A stretch of 13,652 nucleotides of DNA from NCBI GenBank assembly GCA_002476865.1, contig DLNA01000011.1, forward strand, positions 1-13,652, read 5' to 3'. Within the stretch, counting starts at the first letter, position 1; the number at the start of each line of letters is the position of its first letter. This DNA comes from Patescibacteria group bacterium UBA7522 (GTDB lineage: Bacteria > Patescibacteriota > CPR2 > UBA1875). The notes under the pieces were generated by a model, which was not told the DNA's origin, ran no database searches, and saw only the letters and a list, made by a program, of their open reading frames with translations. Shown piece after piece: positions 1 through 5,365 of the stretch. The position numbers and the translations under genes were made by a program.

Positions 1-1
1 T

Positions 2-220
2 ATGTGTTTAGCCACTCCAATTCAAATAAAAGAAATTAAAAATAAAATGGCGACCGTTGATCATGGCGGTAAGGAATTTTTTGTCTCTCTTCAACTGATA
101 CCACAAGCAAAAGTGGGCGACTGGATCTTGGCGCATGGAGAAATTGGTATCAGTATTTTGCCCGAGAGGGAGGCGCTTGATATACTGAGTTTAATCCAAG
201 AATCCGAACACGAAAGTTAG
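2..220 (+). CDS. hypC: HypC/HupF-type [NiFe] hydrogenase maturation chaperone
   Basis: A 72-residue protein starting MCLATP, the hallmark N-terminus of the HypC/HybG/HupF family, in which Cys2 (after Met removal, the N-terminal Cys) binds HypD and the Fe(CN)2CO precursor and also the hydrogenase large subunit. The mid-region G-D-W-I-L-A-H-G-E (about residues 39-47) matches the conserved family beta-barrel segment (typically GDYVLVHVG). The length is normal for HypC. The ATG is the second base of the window, so the protein looks complete but its ribosome binding site is not visible. The stop codon overlaps the Shine-Dalgarno of the next gene, so the two are probably co-transcribed. No other hyp gene is in view; they may lie upstream. 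It presumably serves the group 3b hydrogenase encoded at the far end of the window (inference). Confidence 0.93.
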   Translation: MCLATPIQIKEIKNKMATVDHGGKEFFVSLQLIPQAKVGDWILAHGEIGISILPEREALDILSLIQESEHES

Positions 221-224
221 GAGG
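218..224 (+). promoter_or_regulatory. Strong Shine-Dalgarno deciding a TTG start
   Basis: TAGGAGG overlaps the hypC stop codon and lies 4 nt before a TTG codon at 229. No ATG or GTG is similarly placed, so the following gene most likely starts at this TTG. Confidence 0.75.
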
Positions 225-228
225 AACC

Positions 229-828
229 TTGTCCAAGATTATTCTCACTCCAGCCGCTGGAGAGTTTGTCGCTAAGATGCTTATCTCCTGTGGTGCGAAG
301 GGCTGCGATCTTTCGGTCTCCCGTCTTTTCGGGATGAATCGACCCGTAAACCTAACTAGCTTTCAGAGTAAGGGCAACTGGCTTAAGCCGGTCTTTGGCA
401 ACCTGAATCAGTTTGCCACTGAAGAGGGTCTTACCGAGATCGATATCGATGAGGTTGTCTATTATTTCGGCGGGCGTCATCATATCGATTACATGATCAG
501 GAAGGCCACTCAGTCAGACCTGGGGTATCTAATGAGTCTTGATGCTGGGCTAGTGCTTGATGTTCTTTTGCCGCTAACCAATGGCTTTTACCAAAACGGC
601 AAAGAAGTGCTGATTCTCGAATCTTTTGTAGAGGTCAACTCAAAAGATTCGGGTGTGGCCTTCTTTCATCGCGGTCTTGTGGTTAGGGCCGATGTTTCTG
701 AGGAGGTTGTCCGACGAATCTTTCAAGACCAACGACAATCAAAGGAGTTTATGTTGGCGCTTGGGCGCTTGGGTGGCTCCGTTGCTCTGCCAGAGAACCT
801 TCTTTCGGCGCTAAGGAGGAGAGAATAA
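229..828 (+). CDS. Unrecognised protein encoded directly behind hypC
   Basis: I do not recognise this 199-residue protein. The start is a TTG 4 nt after a strong TAGGAGG. No signal peptide or membrane helix is evident, so it is probably cytoplasmic. Visible features are a C-x4-C pair (C21, C26), an adjacent HH pair (H84-H85) in the stretch YYFGGRHHIDY, an acidic IDIDE stretch at 71-75, and an Arg-rich C-terminal end (RRRE). The cysteines and histidines could bind metal, but their arrangement matches no hydrogenase maturation factor I know (not HypA, B, D, E, F or the maturation protease). By eye its codons are clearly richer in G and C than those of the neighbouring comF or pilB genes, which suggests a different history, possibly transfer. 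Co-transcription with hypC hints at, but does not prove, a role connected to the hydrogenase. A terminator follows immediately. Confidence 0.8.
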   Translation: MSKIILTPAAGEFVAKMLISCGAKGCDLSVSRLFGMNRPVNLTSFQSKGNWLKPVFGNLNQFATEEGLTEIDIDEVVYYFGGRHHIDYMIRKATQSDLGYLMSLDAGLVLDVLLPLTNGFYQNGKEVLILESFVEVNSKDSGVAFFHRGLVVRADVSEEVVRRIFQDQRQSKEFMLALGRLGGSVALPENLLSALRRRE

Positions 829-859
829 AAAGAGACGAACCATCTGGCTCGTCTCTTTT
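828..859 (+). terminator. Bidirectional intrinsic terminator
   Basis: A perfect 11-bp inverted repeat, AAAAGAGACGA and TCGTCTCTTTT, encloses a 10-nt loop and carries A and T runs at its outer ends. It begins within the stop codon of the + strand gene and lies 19 nt beyond the stop of the convergent HSP20 gene, so it can end transcription from both sides. Confidence 0.88.
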
Positions 860-877
860 CTATAAGCACCCCAATTG

Positions 878-1318
878 TTAACTGTTTATTTTGAGTTTAA
901 CCTCTTTTCCAGTTTTCGCCTTTGGAATTCTGATAGTTAAAATCCCTTTTGCAAACGTAGCCCTGGCTTTGTCTGGCTCTCCCTCAACCGGTAGAGAGAC
1001 GCTTCTGGAAAAGGCGCCCCAAAAACATTCTTTTGCGACATAGCCGCCCTCTTCAACTTCGCGCTCTTCTTTCCTTTCGCCTCTGATTGTTACCAGGTCT
1101 GGCTTTACGGTTATATCGATGTCTCCTTCGTCAACGCCCGCTACCGGTGCCTTAACTACAATGTCGGTGGCTGTTTGATAAACGTCAACGGCCAATTGAC
1201 CTTCGTTTTCGGTTTGGCTAAACCAGTCATTTGTGGTTGTCTCTATGTCGCTTCCGCCGAAAAAAAGTTCCTCTTCGGACAGCTGATTGTTAAATCTAGA
1301 CAGTGCCTTTTTTACCAT
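878..1318 (-). CDS. Small heat shock protein, HSP20/alpha-crystallin family
   Basis: An ATP-independent holdase that binds unfolding proteins in the cytoplasm. With the start chosen here it has 146 residues, normal for bacterial HSP20. The N-terminal arm is about residues 1-40. The alpha-crystallin domain is about 41-133, with the LAVDVYQTATDIVVKAPVAG strand region, the DLVTIRGER strand, the A-x-F-x-K-G-I-L signature (120-127) and an IPK end, followed by a short Lys-rich tail. The reading frame stays open 36 codons further upstream, but the ATG at 1316-1318 is preceded by GGAGGGT at ideal spacing and gives a typical protein, so I use it. The gene is convergent with the hypC pair and divergent from comF. 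No CIRCE element precedes it, but an inverted repeat lies in its leader. Confidence 0.92.
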   Translation of the reverse strand: MVKKALSRFNNQLSEEELFFGGSDIETTTNDWFSQTENEGQLAVDVYQTATDIVVKAPVAGVDEGDIDITVKPDLVTIRGERKEEREVEEGGYVAKECFWGAFSRSVSLPVEGEPDKARATFAKGILTIRIPKAKTGKEVKLKINS

Positions 1319-1331
1319 TTTACCCTCCACA

Positions 1332-1361
1332 GGATTCGCAATGTTATTCTCTGTCGAATCC
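1332..1361 (-). promoter_or_regulatory. Inverted repeat in the HSP20 leader, possible operator or RNA hairpin
   Basis: Perfect 7-bp arms GGATTCG and CGAATCC are separated by 16 nt and end just upstream of the HSP20 Shine-Dalgarno. The repeat could be a repressor operator or a stem-loop in the mRNA leader. It does not match CIRCE (TTAGCACTC-N9-GAGTGCTAA), the actinobacterial HAIR element or CtsR boxes. No convincing promoter could be placed around it, so the role is open. Confidence 0.4.
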
Positions 1362-1464
1362 CTAGTCCCGCCGTAACAACAAGTGAAGGCGGACATTTTT
1401 GCCTTACGCGTAGACGGCCGAACCAATATTTTTTTATCTTCTTTATTTTAAATCGAAAAAAAGA

Positions 1465-1470
1465 TAAAAT
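1465..1470 (+). promoter_or_regulatory. Candidate -10 element of comF, implying a leaderless mRNA
   Basis: TAAAAT lies 7 nt before the comF ATG, and there is no Shine-Dalgarno between. A transcript starting at the usual distance from this box would begin at or next to the start codon. No clear -35 box and no TG extension are visible, so support comes mainly from position. Confidence 0.4.
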
Positions 1471-1477
1471 CAAATTT

Positions 1478-2164
1478 ATGTTAAATAAGCTTAAGAATTT
1501 ATTAATTGAGACAATTTTTCCGTCATATTGTCTTGGTTGCAGAAGGATTGGCTCTTTTGTTTGTGGCGATTGTTTTGAAAAAATAATCAAAATTAAATCA
1601 CAAACTTGTCCTTTCTGTAAAAAGATAAGTCCCGGTGGTGCGACTTGCCCCAACTGTAAATCAAAAGCATCTCTTGAAGGGGTTTTGTCTTTTGGTTATT
1701 TCAAGGATGACTTGATGCGAGAGATTGTTTATCGGTACAAATACGAGGGCCTTTTTGCTATTTCCGAAATTATTTCTGACTGGCTATTGAATCTGGTTAA
1801 CCAACAATCGATCGATTTTGATTTAATAACCTTTACGCCCTTGAGCCGAAAAAGAAAAAACAAAAGGGGATATAATCAATCAGAGGTTTTGGCGAAAAAA
1901 ATTTCAAAAAAACTTAAAATTCCTTGTGAGTCGTTGATTGAAAAAAGAAGAGAAACAAAGCCTCAAGTTGGCCTGGGAAGGAAAGAGAGAATTTTAAATC
2001 TCAAAAATGCTTTTTTTATAAAAAAGAGAGTTAACTTAACGAGCAAGAGGATTGTTATTGTCGATGATGTAATAACAACCGGCTCAACTCTTAATGAATG
2101 TGCGTTTGTTCTTAAAAACGCTGGCGCCAAAAAGGTTTGGGGCCTAACAATCGCAAAGGAATAA
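1478..2164 (+). CDS. comF: ComF-family phosphoribosyltransferase
   Basis: A 228-residue cytoplasmic protein of the ComF/GntX family, which in other bacteria is linked to DNA uptake in natural transformation. The N-terminal zinc-ribbon-like part has two sets of cysteine pairs: C18/C21 with C29/C32, and C44/C47 with C57/C60. The type I phosphoribosyltransferase domain follows, with the family motif KRGYNQSE (129-136) and the PRPP-binding loop VIVDDVITTGST (193-204). The open frame extends 101 codons upstream, but that extension lies antisense to HSP20 and shows no family similarity. The ATG at 1478 begins the usual ComF N-terminus. There is no Shine-Dalgarno, and a TAAAAT box sits 7 nt upstream, so translation may be leaderless. 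A pilus assembly ATPase is encoded 1.4 kb downstream, which would fit a DNA-uptake role (inference). Confidence 0.9.
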   Translation: MLNKLKNLLIETIFPSYCLGCRRIGSFVCGDCFEKIIKIKSQTCPFCKKISPGGATCPNCKSKASLEGVLSFGYFKDDLMREIVYRYKYEGLFAISEIISDWLLNLVNQQSIDFDLITFTPLSRKRKNKRGYNQSEVLAKKISKKLKIPCESLIEKRRETKPQVGLGRKERILNLKNAFFIKKRVNLTSKRIVIVDDVITTGSTLNECAFVLKNAGAKKVWGLTIAKE

Positions 2165-2193
2165 AAACCTCGAACGTTTTGTTGATTAAAACC

Positions 2194-2724
2194 TTAAAGA
2201 CGAAGAGTTCGAATTAATTTATCAATTATGTTTTCGCCTCGATCTTCTTGCTCGGGTATCTTTCTGAGTAGATATCCTTTTAGCAGAATAGGATCGATGT
2301 TTTCAATATTTATGATTACGCTTGGAAGGTATTTTTTTCTAAAGGTCAAGTAAAGATTTTTTACGCTTGAATTATAGACCATCCAAAAAGAGTGAATTTC
2401 GCTAAATGGATAAAATTTGTCATCCAAATAAAGTCCGATAGGGGTTATTTTGTATTCGACGTCAGTTGGATTTATGGTGCGAATATACCAAAACATAATT
2501 GCAGAAACAACTATGGTCACGCCAATTACAAACCAATCATTTTGCCAAGCCGAATAACCGATAAGGGCTATTATTAAAACTAGCGCCACACTATACCACC
2601 GAATTGTTTTTTCGCTTTTTTTAAAAGTTGGCGCCGTCCAAGAAAAAACCACCTTATCAGAAATACCCCTGTTCTCCTTTTGGTTTTCTTGCGAGAGCTG
2701 ATTAATTTTTTCCCCTCCGATCAT
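2194..2724 (-). CDS. Two-helix membrane protein with a cytoplasmic C-terminal domain
   Basis: A 176-residue protein of unknown function. A polar N-terminus (about 1-40) is followed by two hydrophobic helices close together (about 43-59 and 64-81). A soluble beta-rich C-terminal region follows (about 88-158, from VEYKITPIGLYL on); its pattern recalls bacterial PH-like membrane-associated domains, though I cannot assign the family firmly. The hairpin topology would put both termini on the same side of the membrane, probably the cytoplasm. The ATG is preceded by an extended -10 element at exactly 6 nt and has no upstream Shine-Dalgarno; a GGAGGGG stretch lies instead inside codons 3-4. The gene stands alone between convergent comF and the tRNA terminator. 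Confidence 0.75.
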   Translation of the reverse strand: MIGGEKINQLSQENQKENRGISDKVVFSWTAPTFKKSEKTIRWYSVALVLIIALIGYSAWQNDWFVIGVTIVVSAIMFWYIRTINPTDVEYKITPIGLYLDDKFYPFSEIHSFWMVYNSSVKNLYLTFRKKYLPSVIINIENIDPILLKGYLLRKIPEQEDRGENIIDKLIRTLRL

Positions 2725-2730
2725 ATTTTT

Positions 2731-2739
2731 ATTTTAGCA
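2731..2739 (-). promoter_or_regulatory. Extended -10 promoter giving a leaderless transcript
   Basis: Read on the minus strand this is TG-C-TAAAAT, an extended -10 element, followed by 6 nt and then the ATG of the membrane protein gene. Initiation 6-7 nt past the box would put the RNA 5' end at the start codon. No -35 box is apparent, as is common for extended -10 promoters. Confidence 0.55.
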
Positions 2740-2746
2740 CAATTTT

Positions 2747-2775
2747 AAAAAACAGCCACTTGGTAGCTGTTTTTT
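2747..2775 (-). terminator. Intrinsic terminator of the tRNA cluster
   Basis: A perfect 10-bp inverted repeat, AAAAAACAGC and GCTGTTTTTT, around a 9-nt loop, with U-runs on either strand. On the minus strand it lies 84 nt past the CCA end of tRNA-Ser(TGA) and just before the promoter of the membrane protein gene. It therefore insulates that gene from the tRNA operon. Confidence 0.85.
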
Positions 2776-2781
2776 AATTGG

Positions 2782-2808
2782 ATAAACTTTGGGTAAGTTT
2801 ATTTTTTT
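2782..2808 (+). terminator. Second terminator-like hairpin, plus-strand orientation
   Basis: ATAAACTT, loop TGGGT, then AAGTTTAT forms a perfect 8-bp stem followed by a T run on the + strand. The stem is AT-rich. It would stop read-through from comF, antisense to the membrane protein gene, before it enters the tRNA cluster. Confidence 0.4.
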
Positions 2809-2858
2809 GTCGACATTATTATAATTCAGGTTTTTTTACTTTTTACCAATTCCTAACT

Positions 2859-2948
2859 TGGCGGTGGGGGTGGGATTCGAACCCACGATGCCCTTGCGGA
2901 CATGGCAGTTTTCAAGACTGCTGCCTTCAACCACTCGGCCACCCCACC
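2859..2948 (-). tRNA. tRNA-Ser (anticodon TGA)
   Basis: A cloverleaf can be drawn. The acceptor stem is GGTGGGG with CCCCACC. The anticodon stem is GCAGT with ACTGC, around loop CTTGAAA (anticodon TGA). A long class II variable arm is typical of Ser. The T arm is GTGGG-TTCGAAT-CCCAC, followed by discriminator G and an encoded CCA. It decodes UCA and probably other UCN codons. It is the last gene of a three-tRNA cluster. Confidence 0.96.
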
Positions 2949-2953
2949 AAGAC

Positions 2954-2966
2954 GCCGCTAGGCGGC
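2954..2966. other. Micro-hairpin next to the tRNA-Ser(TGA) 5' end
   Basis: GCCGC-TAG-GCGGC, a 5-bp GC stem 5 nt upstream of the tRNA 5' end and at the edge of the AT-rich spacer. It could help tRNA processing or be a remnant repeat boundary. Confidence 0.5.
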
Positions 2967-3059
2967 TTTAATTTACAATTTACATTTTTAAATTTTCAAT
3001 GAATATATAATTAATAAATTTTAAATTTATTCGTAACTTGTAACTTGTAAATTGTAATT
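2967..3059. repeat. AT-rich spacer of degenerate heptamers with terminal inverted repeats
   Basis: This spacer between the two tRNA-Ser genes is almost pure A+T. GTAA recurs at 3033, 3040, 3047 and 3054, exactly 7 nt apart, and AATT occurs at 2970, 2977 and 2991 in one 7-nt phase. A 12-nt sequence near one end (2973-2984, TTACAATTTACA) is repeated in perfect inversion near the other (3046-3057). The spacer is bracketed by small hairpins at 2954-2966 and 3060-3076. No gene or promoter was recognised. Confidence 0.6.
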
Positions 3060-3076
3060 CGATTGCCTTGCAATCG
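3060..3076. other. Micro-hairpin next to the tRNA-Ser(GCT) 3' end
   Basis: CGATTGC-CTT-GCAATCG, a perfect 7-bp stem that starts 1 nt past the encoded CCA of tRNA-Ser(GCT). No U-run follows on the minus strand, so it does not look like a classical terminator. It may be a processing signal. Confidence 0.55.
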
Positions 3077-3077
3077 T

Positions 3078-3170
3078 TGGCGGTGGGGGAGGGATTCGAA
3101 CCCTCGCGCCGGAATACTCCGACCTACAGGTTTAGCAAACCCGCCCCTTCAGCCTCTTGGGTACCCCACC
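3078..3170 (-). tRNA. tRNA-Ser (anticodon GCT)
   Basis: Acceptor GGTGGGG pairs with CCCCACC. The anticodon stem CGGGT/ACCTG encloses TTGCTAA (anticodon GCT, reading AGC and AGU). A long variable arm marks it as class II Ser. The T arm is GAGGG-TTCGAAT-CCCTC, followed by discriminator G and an encoded CCA. Its acceptor stem and discriminator equal those of the neighbouring tRNA-Ser(TGA), as expected for genes charged by the same synthetase. Confidence 0.96.
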
Positions 3171-3175
3171 AGAAC

Positions 3176-3189
3176 GAAGCATCTGCTTC
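3176..3189. other. Micro-hairpin next to the tRNA-Ser(GCT) 5' end
   Basis: GAAGC-ATCT-GCTTC, a 5-bp stem 5 nt upstream of the tRNA 5' end. It closes the second AT-rich spacer. Confidence 0.5.
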
Positions 3190-3286
3190 TCAGTTTTTAA
3201 TTTTTAATTTTCAACTTGAAATTAATTTTTAAATTTATAACGTTTTAAACATTCAATCAAAATTTAGAATTTTAAATTTCAAACTC
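3190..3286. repeat. Second AT-rich heptamer spacer between tRNA genes
   Basis: This lies between tRNA-Lys and tRNA-Ser(GCT). From 3194 the units TTTTTAA, TTTTTAA, TTTTCAA and CTTGAAA follow each other with AA at 3199, 3206, 3213 and 3220, exactly 7 nt apart; phasing degrades after that. It is almost the same length as the first spacer (97 against 93 nt) and is likewise bounded by hairpins (3176-3189 and 3287-3299). No gene was recognised. Confidence 0.55.
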
Positions 3287-3299
3287 TCACCTTCGGTGA
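3287..3299. other. Micro-hairpin next to the tRNA-Lys 3' end
   Basis: TCACC-TTC-GGTGA, a 5-bp stem starting 2 nt past the encoded CCA of tRNA-Lys on the minus strand. No U-run follows. Confidence 0.5.
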
Positions 3300-3301
3300 A
3301 T

Positions 3302-3377
3302 TGGTGAGCCCGGTGCGACTCGAACGCACGACCAATTGCTTAAAAGGCAACTGCTCTACCAACTGAGCTACGGGCCC
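3302..3377 (-). tRNA. tRNA-Lys (anticodon TTT)
   Basis: A standard 76-nt cloverleaf with encoded CCA. The acceptor GGGCCCG pairs with CGGGCTC (one G-U pair). The D arm contains GCTCAGTTGGTAGAGC. The anticodon loop CTTTTAA reads TTT. The T arm is GTGCG-TTCGAGT-CGCAC. It is the first gene of the minus-strand cluster Lys-Ser(GCT)-Ser(TGA). Confidence 0.97.
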
Positions 3378-3394
3378 ACATTAACTAATTTAAC

Positions 3395-3429
3395 ATGAAT
3401 TTAAAATTTTCAATTTACAATTTAAAATG
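3395..3429. repeat. Exactly phased heptamer array
   Basis: Five consecutive 7-nt units of the form NNNAATT (ATGAATT, TAAAATT, TTCAATT, TACAATT, and TAAAATG, which diverges at its last base) place AATT at 3398, 3405, 3412 and 3419, and AATG at 3426. This is the cleanest example in the window of the 7-nt pattern also seen in the tRNA spacers and downstream of dnaJ. Confidence 0.65.
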
Positions 3430-3445
3430 AAGCTCTAATTAATCG

Positions 3446-3451
3446 ATTATA
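3446..3451 (-). promoter_or_regulatory. Candidate -10 box for the tRNA cluster
   Basis: TATAAT on the minus strand, about 70 nt upstream of tRNA-Lys. The -35 position (about 3469-3474, AGGTCA) is a poor match, so this rests on the -10 box and its position alone. The rest of 3430-3556 shows no gene. Confidence 0.35.
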
Positions 3452-3556
3452 AATTCTAGATTGGCCATTGACCTTAAATTTCAAGACCTCAAAACGCTTT
3501 CTGATTTTACCTTAAATGAGCCAATTTTTCAATGATAATGATTTGGGATAAAAATA

Positions 3557-3565
3557 TGATATTAT
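3557..3565 (+). promoter_or_regulatory. Extended -10 promoter of the pilB-like gene, leaderless geometry
   Basis: TG-A-TATTAT followed by exactly 6 nt and then the ATG at 3572, with no Shine-Dalgarno upstream. The geometry is identical to that of the membrane protein gene at 2724. An alternative -10, TATGAT at 3555-3560, would leave a leader of about 5 nt. Confidence 0.55.
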
Positions 3566-3571
3566 TTAAAC

Positions 3572-5185
3572 ATGACTACGGAGGGTAACAAGAACATACA
3601 AAGAGCGGTCTCGAGCTTTAATCGAGATCAAAAAGAGGCCGATGTTGAGCGTCAAGCAGTGGCTCTTGGTATGCCTTATTATGATTTTAGAAAAATGGAG
3701 CTACCAACCGATGTTATCTCCTTAGTTTCAGAGGTAGAGGCCGCCAGAGGCGTTGTGCCGATATCAAGAAGTGGCGATAATCTTGTTGTTGGAATAACAA
3801 ATCCTGATACCACTAAAATAGAAGATATTTTAGAATATCTCGCCAGTCATTTTAAAATTGAAAAAGCGCTTATCTCAATAGATTCCGTAAAGGATATTTT
3901 GCCTCGCTACGAAGGCCTTATTAAACAAAATTTAACCGAGGAGCGGGACTACGAAATTACGATCGCCGAATCAAGCGTTACGTTTAAAGAGCTAGAAGAG
4001 CAACTAAATCTTGCTCCGCTAAAGGATATATTAAAATTTATCCTTTCGGCTGCTATACACGCCAAATCATCGGATGTTCACCTGGAGCCACAAAGAGAGG
4101 GTGCCAGAATTAGATTTAGAATTGATGGTGTTTTGCATATTGTTGGCAAAATAAAAAAAGATCGTTATGACTATATTCTTTCCCAGGTTGAACTTGCCTC
4201 TGGAATGAAGCTAAACGTTAATGAAGCCCAAGAGGGAAGATTAGAGGTCGTTTTAAAAGGAACAACCGTTAATGTTAGGGTGGAGACAATGCCGACTCTC
4301 TACGGCGATGACATTGCTCTCAGGATTTTTAATACGGAATCTACTATGTTAGAGCTCAAGGACCTTGGACTAAATGATTATAATCGTGGAATAGTAGAGA
4401 ATGTCCTTTCGAGGCCCCAAGGAATGATTTTGGTTGTTGGGCCGACTGGTGCCGGAAAAACGACCACAATCTACGCCATTATTAATCGTCTAAATGAGCC
4501 GGGTCTTAAAATTATTACTTTAGAGGATCCGATTGAATACGCCATAGCCGGAGTTTCTCAAAGCCAAATAGACGAAAATGAGGGATTTAGCGTCAGATTA
4601 AAGGCCGTTTTAAGAGAGGACCCAGATATTGTAATGGTTGGAGAGATAAGAGATGCCGAAACGGCTAATGTGGCACTTCACGCCGCTCTTACCGGCCATA
4701 TGATGATTTCAACATTTCATGCAAACAACGCCGCCGCCGCCCTCGGGCTTTTAAAGGAGATTACCGAAGACAATTCTTTGCTTTCTTCGGGAATAAACCT
4801 TATTGTTGCTCAACGTTTAGTAAGAAAACTCTGCGAAAATTGTAAGAAAAAAACAGAGCTCTCCGAGGAAGAATATCAATTTGCACAACGAATCTATAAT
4901 GACACTCCAGAAGAGATTCGCGGAGAGCGAACGCTAGATTTTTACGAACCGGTTGGTTGCGACTTATGTAACAACCTCGGCTACCTAGGGAGGACTGGAA
5001 TTTTTGAAACCTTACCGCTAACGGTTGATCTTCAGAAAATTATTAATAAAGAAAAGGTTACCATAACAGAAATTCAAGAAGCGGCCAAGGTCTCGGGCAT
5101 GGTTACAATGGAGCAAGACGGACTCTTAAAGGCGATGGATGGAATAACTTCGCTTGATGAAATAATGAGAGCGGTAAGAGAGTAG
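3572..5185 (+). CDS. pilB: Type IV pilus / type II secretion assembly ATPase (PilB/GspE family)
   Basis: A 537-residue hexameric ATPase that powers pilus (or pseudopilus) extension from the cytoplasmic face of the inner membrane. An N-terminal MshEN-like domain (about 20-120) is followed by the N2 domain (about 145-255, SSDVHLEP and RFRIDGVL motifs). The catalytic domain has Walker A GPTGAGKT (290-297), the Asp box TLEDPIEY (316-323), Walker B DPDIVMVGEIRD (350-361) and the His box LTGHMMISTFHAN (373-385). The zinc-binding cysteines of the PilB/GspE type are C421/C424 and C463/C466. Length is typical. The gene stands alone: no pilC, pilT or pilin gene is adjacent. The start is the ATG after an extended -10 box. 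A GGAGGGT stretch lies inside codons 4-5 but has no usable start after it. GspE and PilB cannot be told apart without the partner genes. Confidence 0.93.
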   Translation: MTTEGNKNIQRAVSSFNRDQKEADVERQAVALGMPYYDFRKMELPTDVISLVSEVEAARGVVPISRSGDNLVVGITNPDTTKIEDILEYLASHFKIEKALISIDSVKDILPRYEGLIKQNLTEERDYEITIAESSVTFKELEEQLNLAPLKDILKFILSAAIHAKSSDVHLEPQREGARIRFRIDGVLHIVGKIKKDRYDYILSQVELASGMKLNVNEAQEGRLEVVLKGTTVNVRVETMPTLYGDDIALRIFNTESTMLELKDLGLNDYNRGIVENVLSRPQGMILVVGPTGAGKTTTIYAIINRLNEPGLKIITLEDPIEYAIAGVSQSQIDENEGFSVRLKAVLREDPDIVMVGEIRDAETANVALHAALTGHMMISTFHANNAAAALGLLKEITEDNSLLSSGINLIVAQRLVRKLCENCKKKTELSEEEYQFAQRIYNDTPEEIRGERTLDFYEPVGCDLCNNLGYLGRTGIFETLPLTVDLQKIINKEKVTITEIQEAAKVSGMVTMEQDGLLKAMDGITSLDEIMRAVRE

Positions 5186-5283
5186 GGGCATAATTTTTTA
5201 GCTTCTTAATTGCGAGGGAAAATATAAAACCGCCCGGGATTATTAAAAGTTGAGAAAAAAATGACAGAAAAAGAGTAGTTTAT

Positions 5284-5337
5284 GAATTTTGAATTTCTAA
5301 TTTTGATTAAATTTTGAATTCAATATTTATTGAATTT
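5284..5337. repeat. AT-rich heptamer tract and AT hairpin downstream of dnaJ
   Basis: The 180-nt gap between pilB and dnaJ (both stops face it) contains GAATTTT, GAATTTC and TAATTTT in 7-nt phase from 5284. It also holds a perfect 8-bp AT-only hairpin, AATTCAAT-ATTT-ATTGAATT (5317-5336). The hairpin might weakly terminate either gene, but it has no GC and no clean U-run, so I do not call it a terminator. Confidence 0.45.
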
Positions 5338-5365
5338 GATCATTAATTTATAACTCAAAATCAAT

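Noticed and set aside
1319..1426. 36-codon N-terminal extension of HSP20
   Set aside because: The internal ATG at 1316-1318 has a strong Shine-Dalgarno and gives the usual HSP20 length; the extension overlaps the inverted repeat in the leader.
1175..1477. Long N-terminal extension of the comF frame
   Set aside because: It is antisense to HSP20 with no family similarity; ComF proteins begin at the ATG at 1478.
2165..2193. Possible terminator between comF and the membrane protein gene
   Set aside because: Only alternative 5-bp stems such as GTTTT/AAAAC can be drawn, with no GC core or clean U-run. The genes converge here, but no terminator can be supported.
2778..3002. Open frame on the + strand containing a W-D-S-N-P-R motif
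   Set aside because: It runs antisense through tRNA-Ser(TGA); this peptide motif is a known false product of reading the T arm of a tRNA gene backwards.
2954..3299. Possible CRISPR array in the tRNA region
   Set aside because: The repeats are 7-nt degenerate units and the hairpins differ in sequence; there are no identical repeats with unique spacers and no cas genes.
5186..5280. Possible terminator or small gene after pilB
   Set aside because: There is a CCCGGG palindrome and an AT-rich run but no stem followed by U's and no credible start with ribosome binding site.
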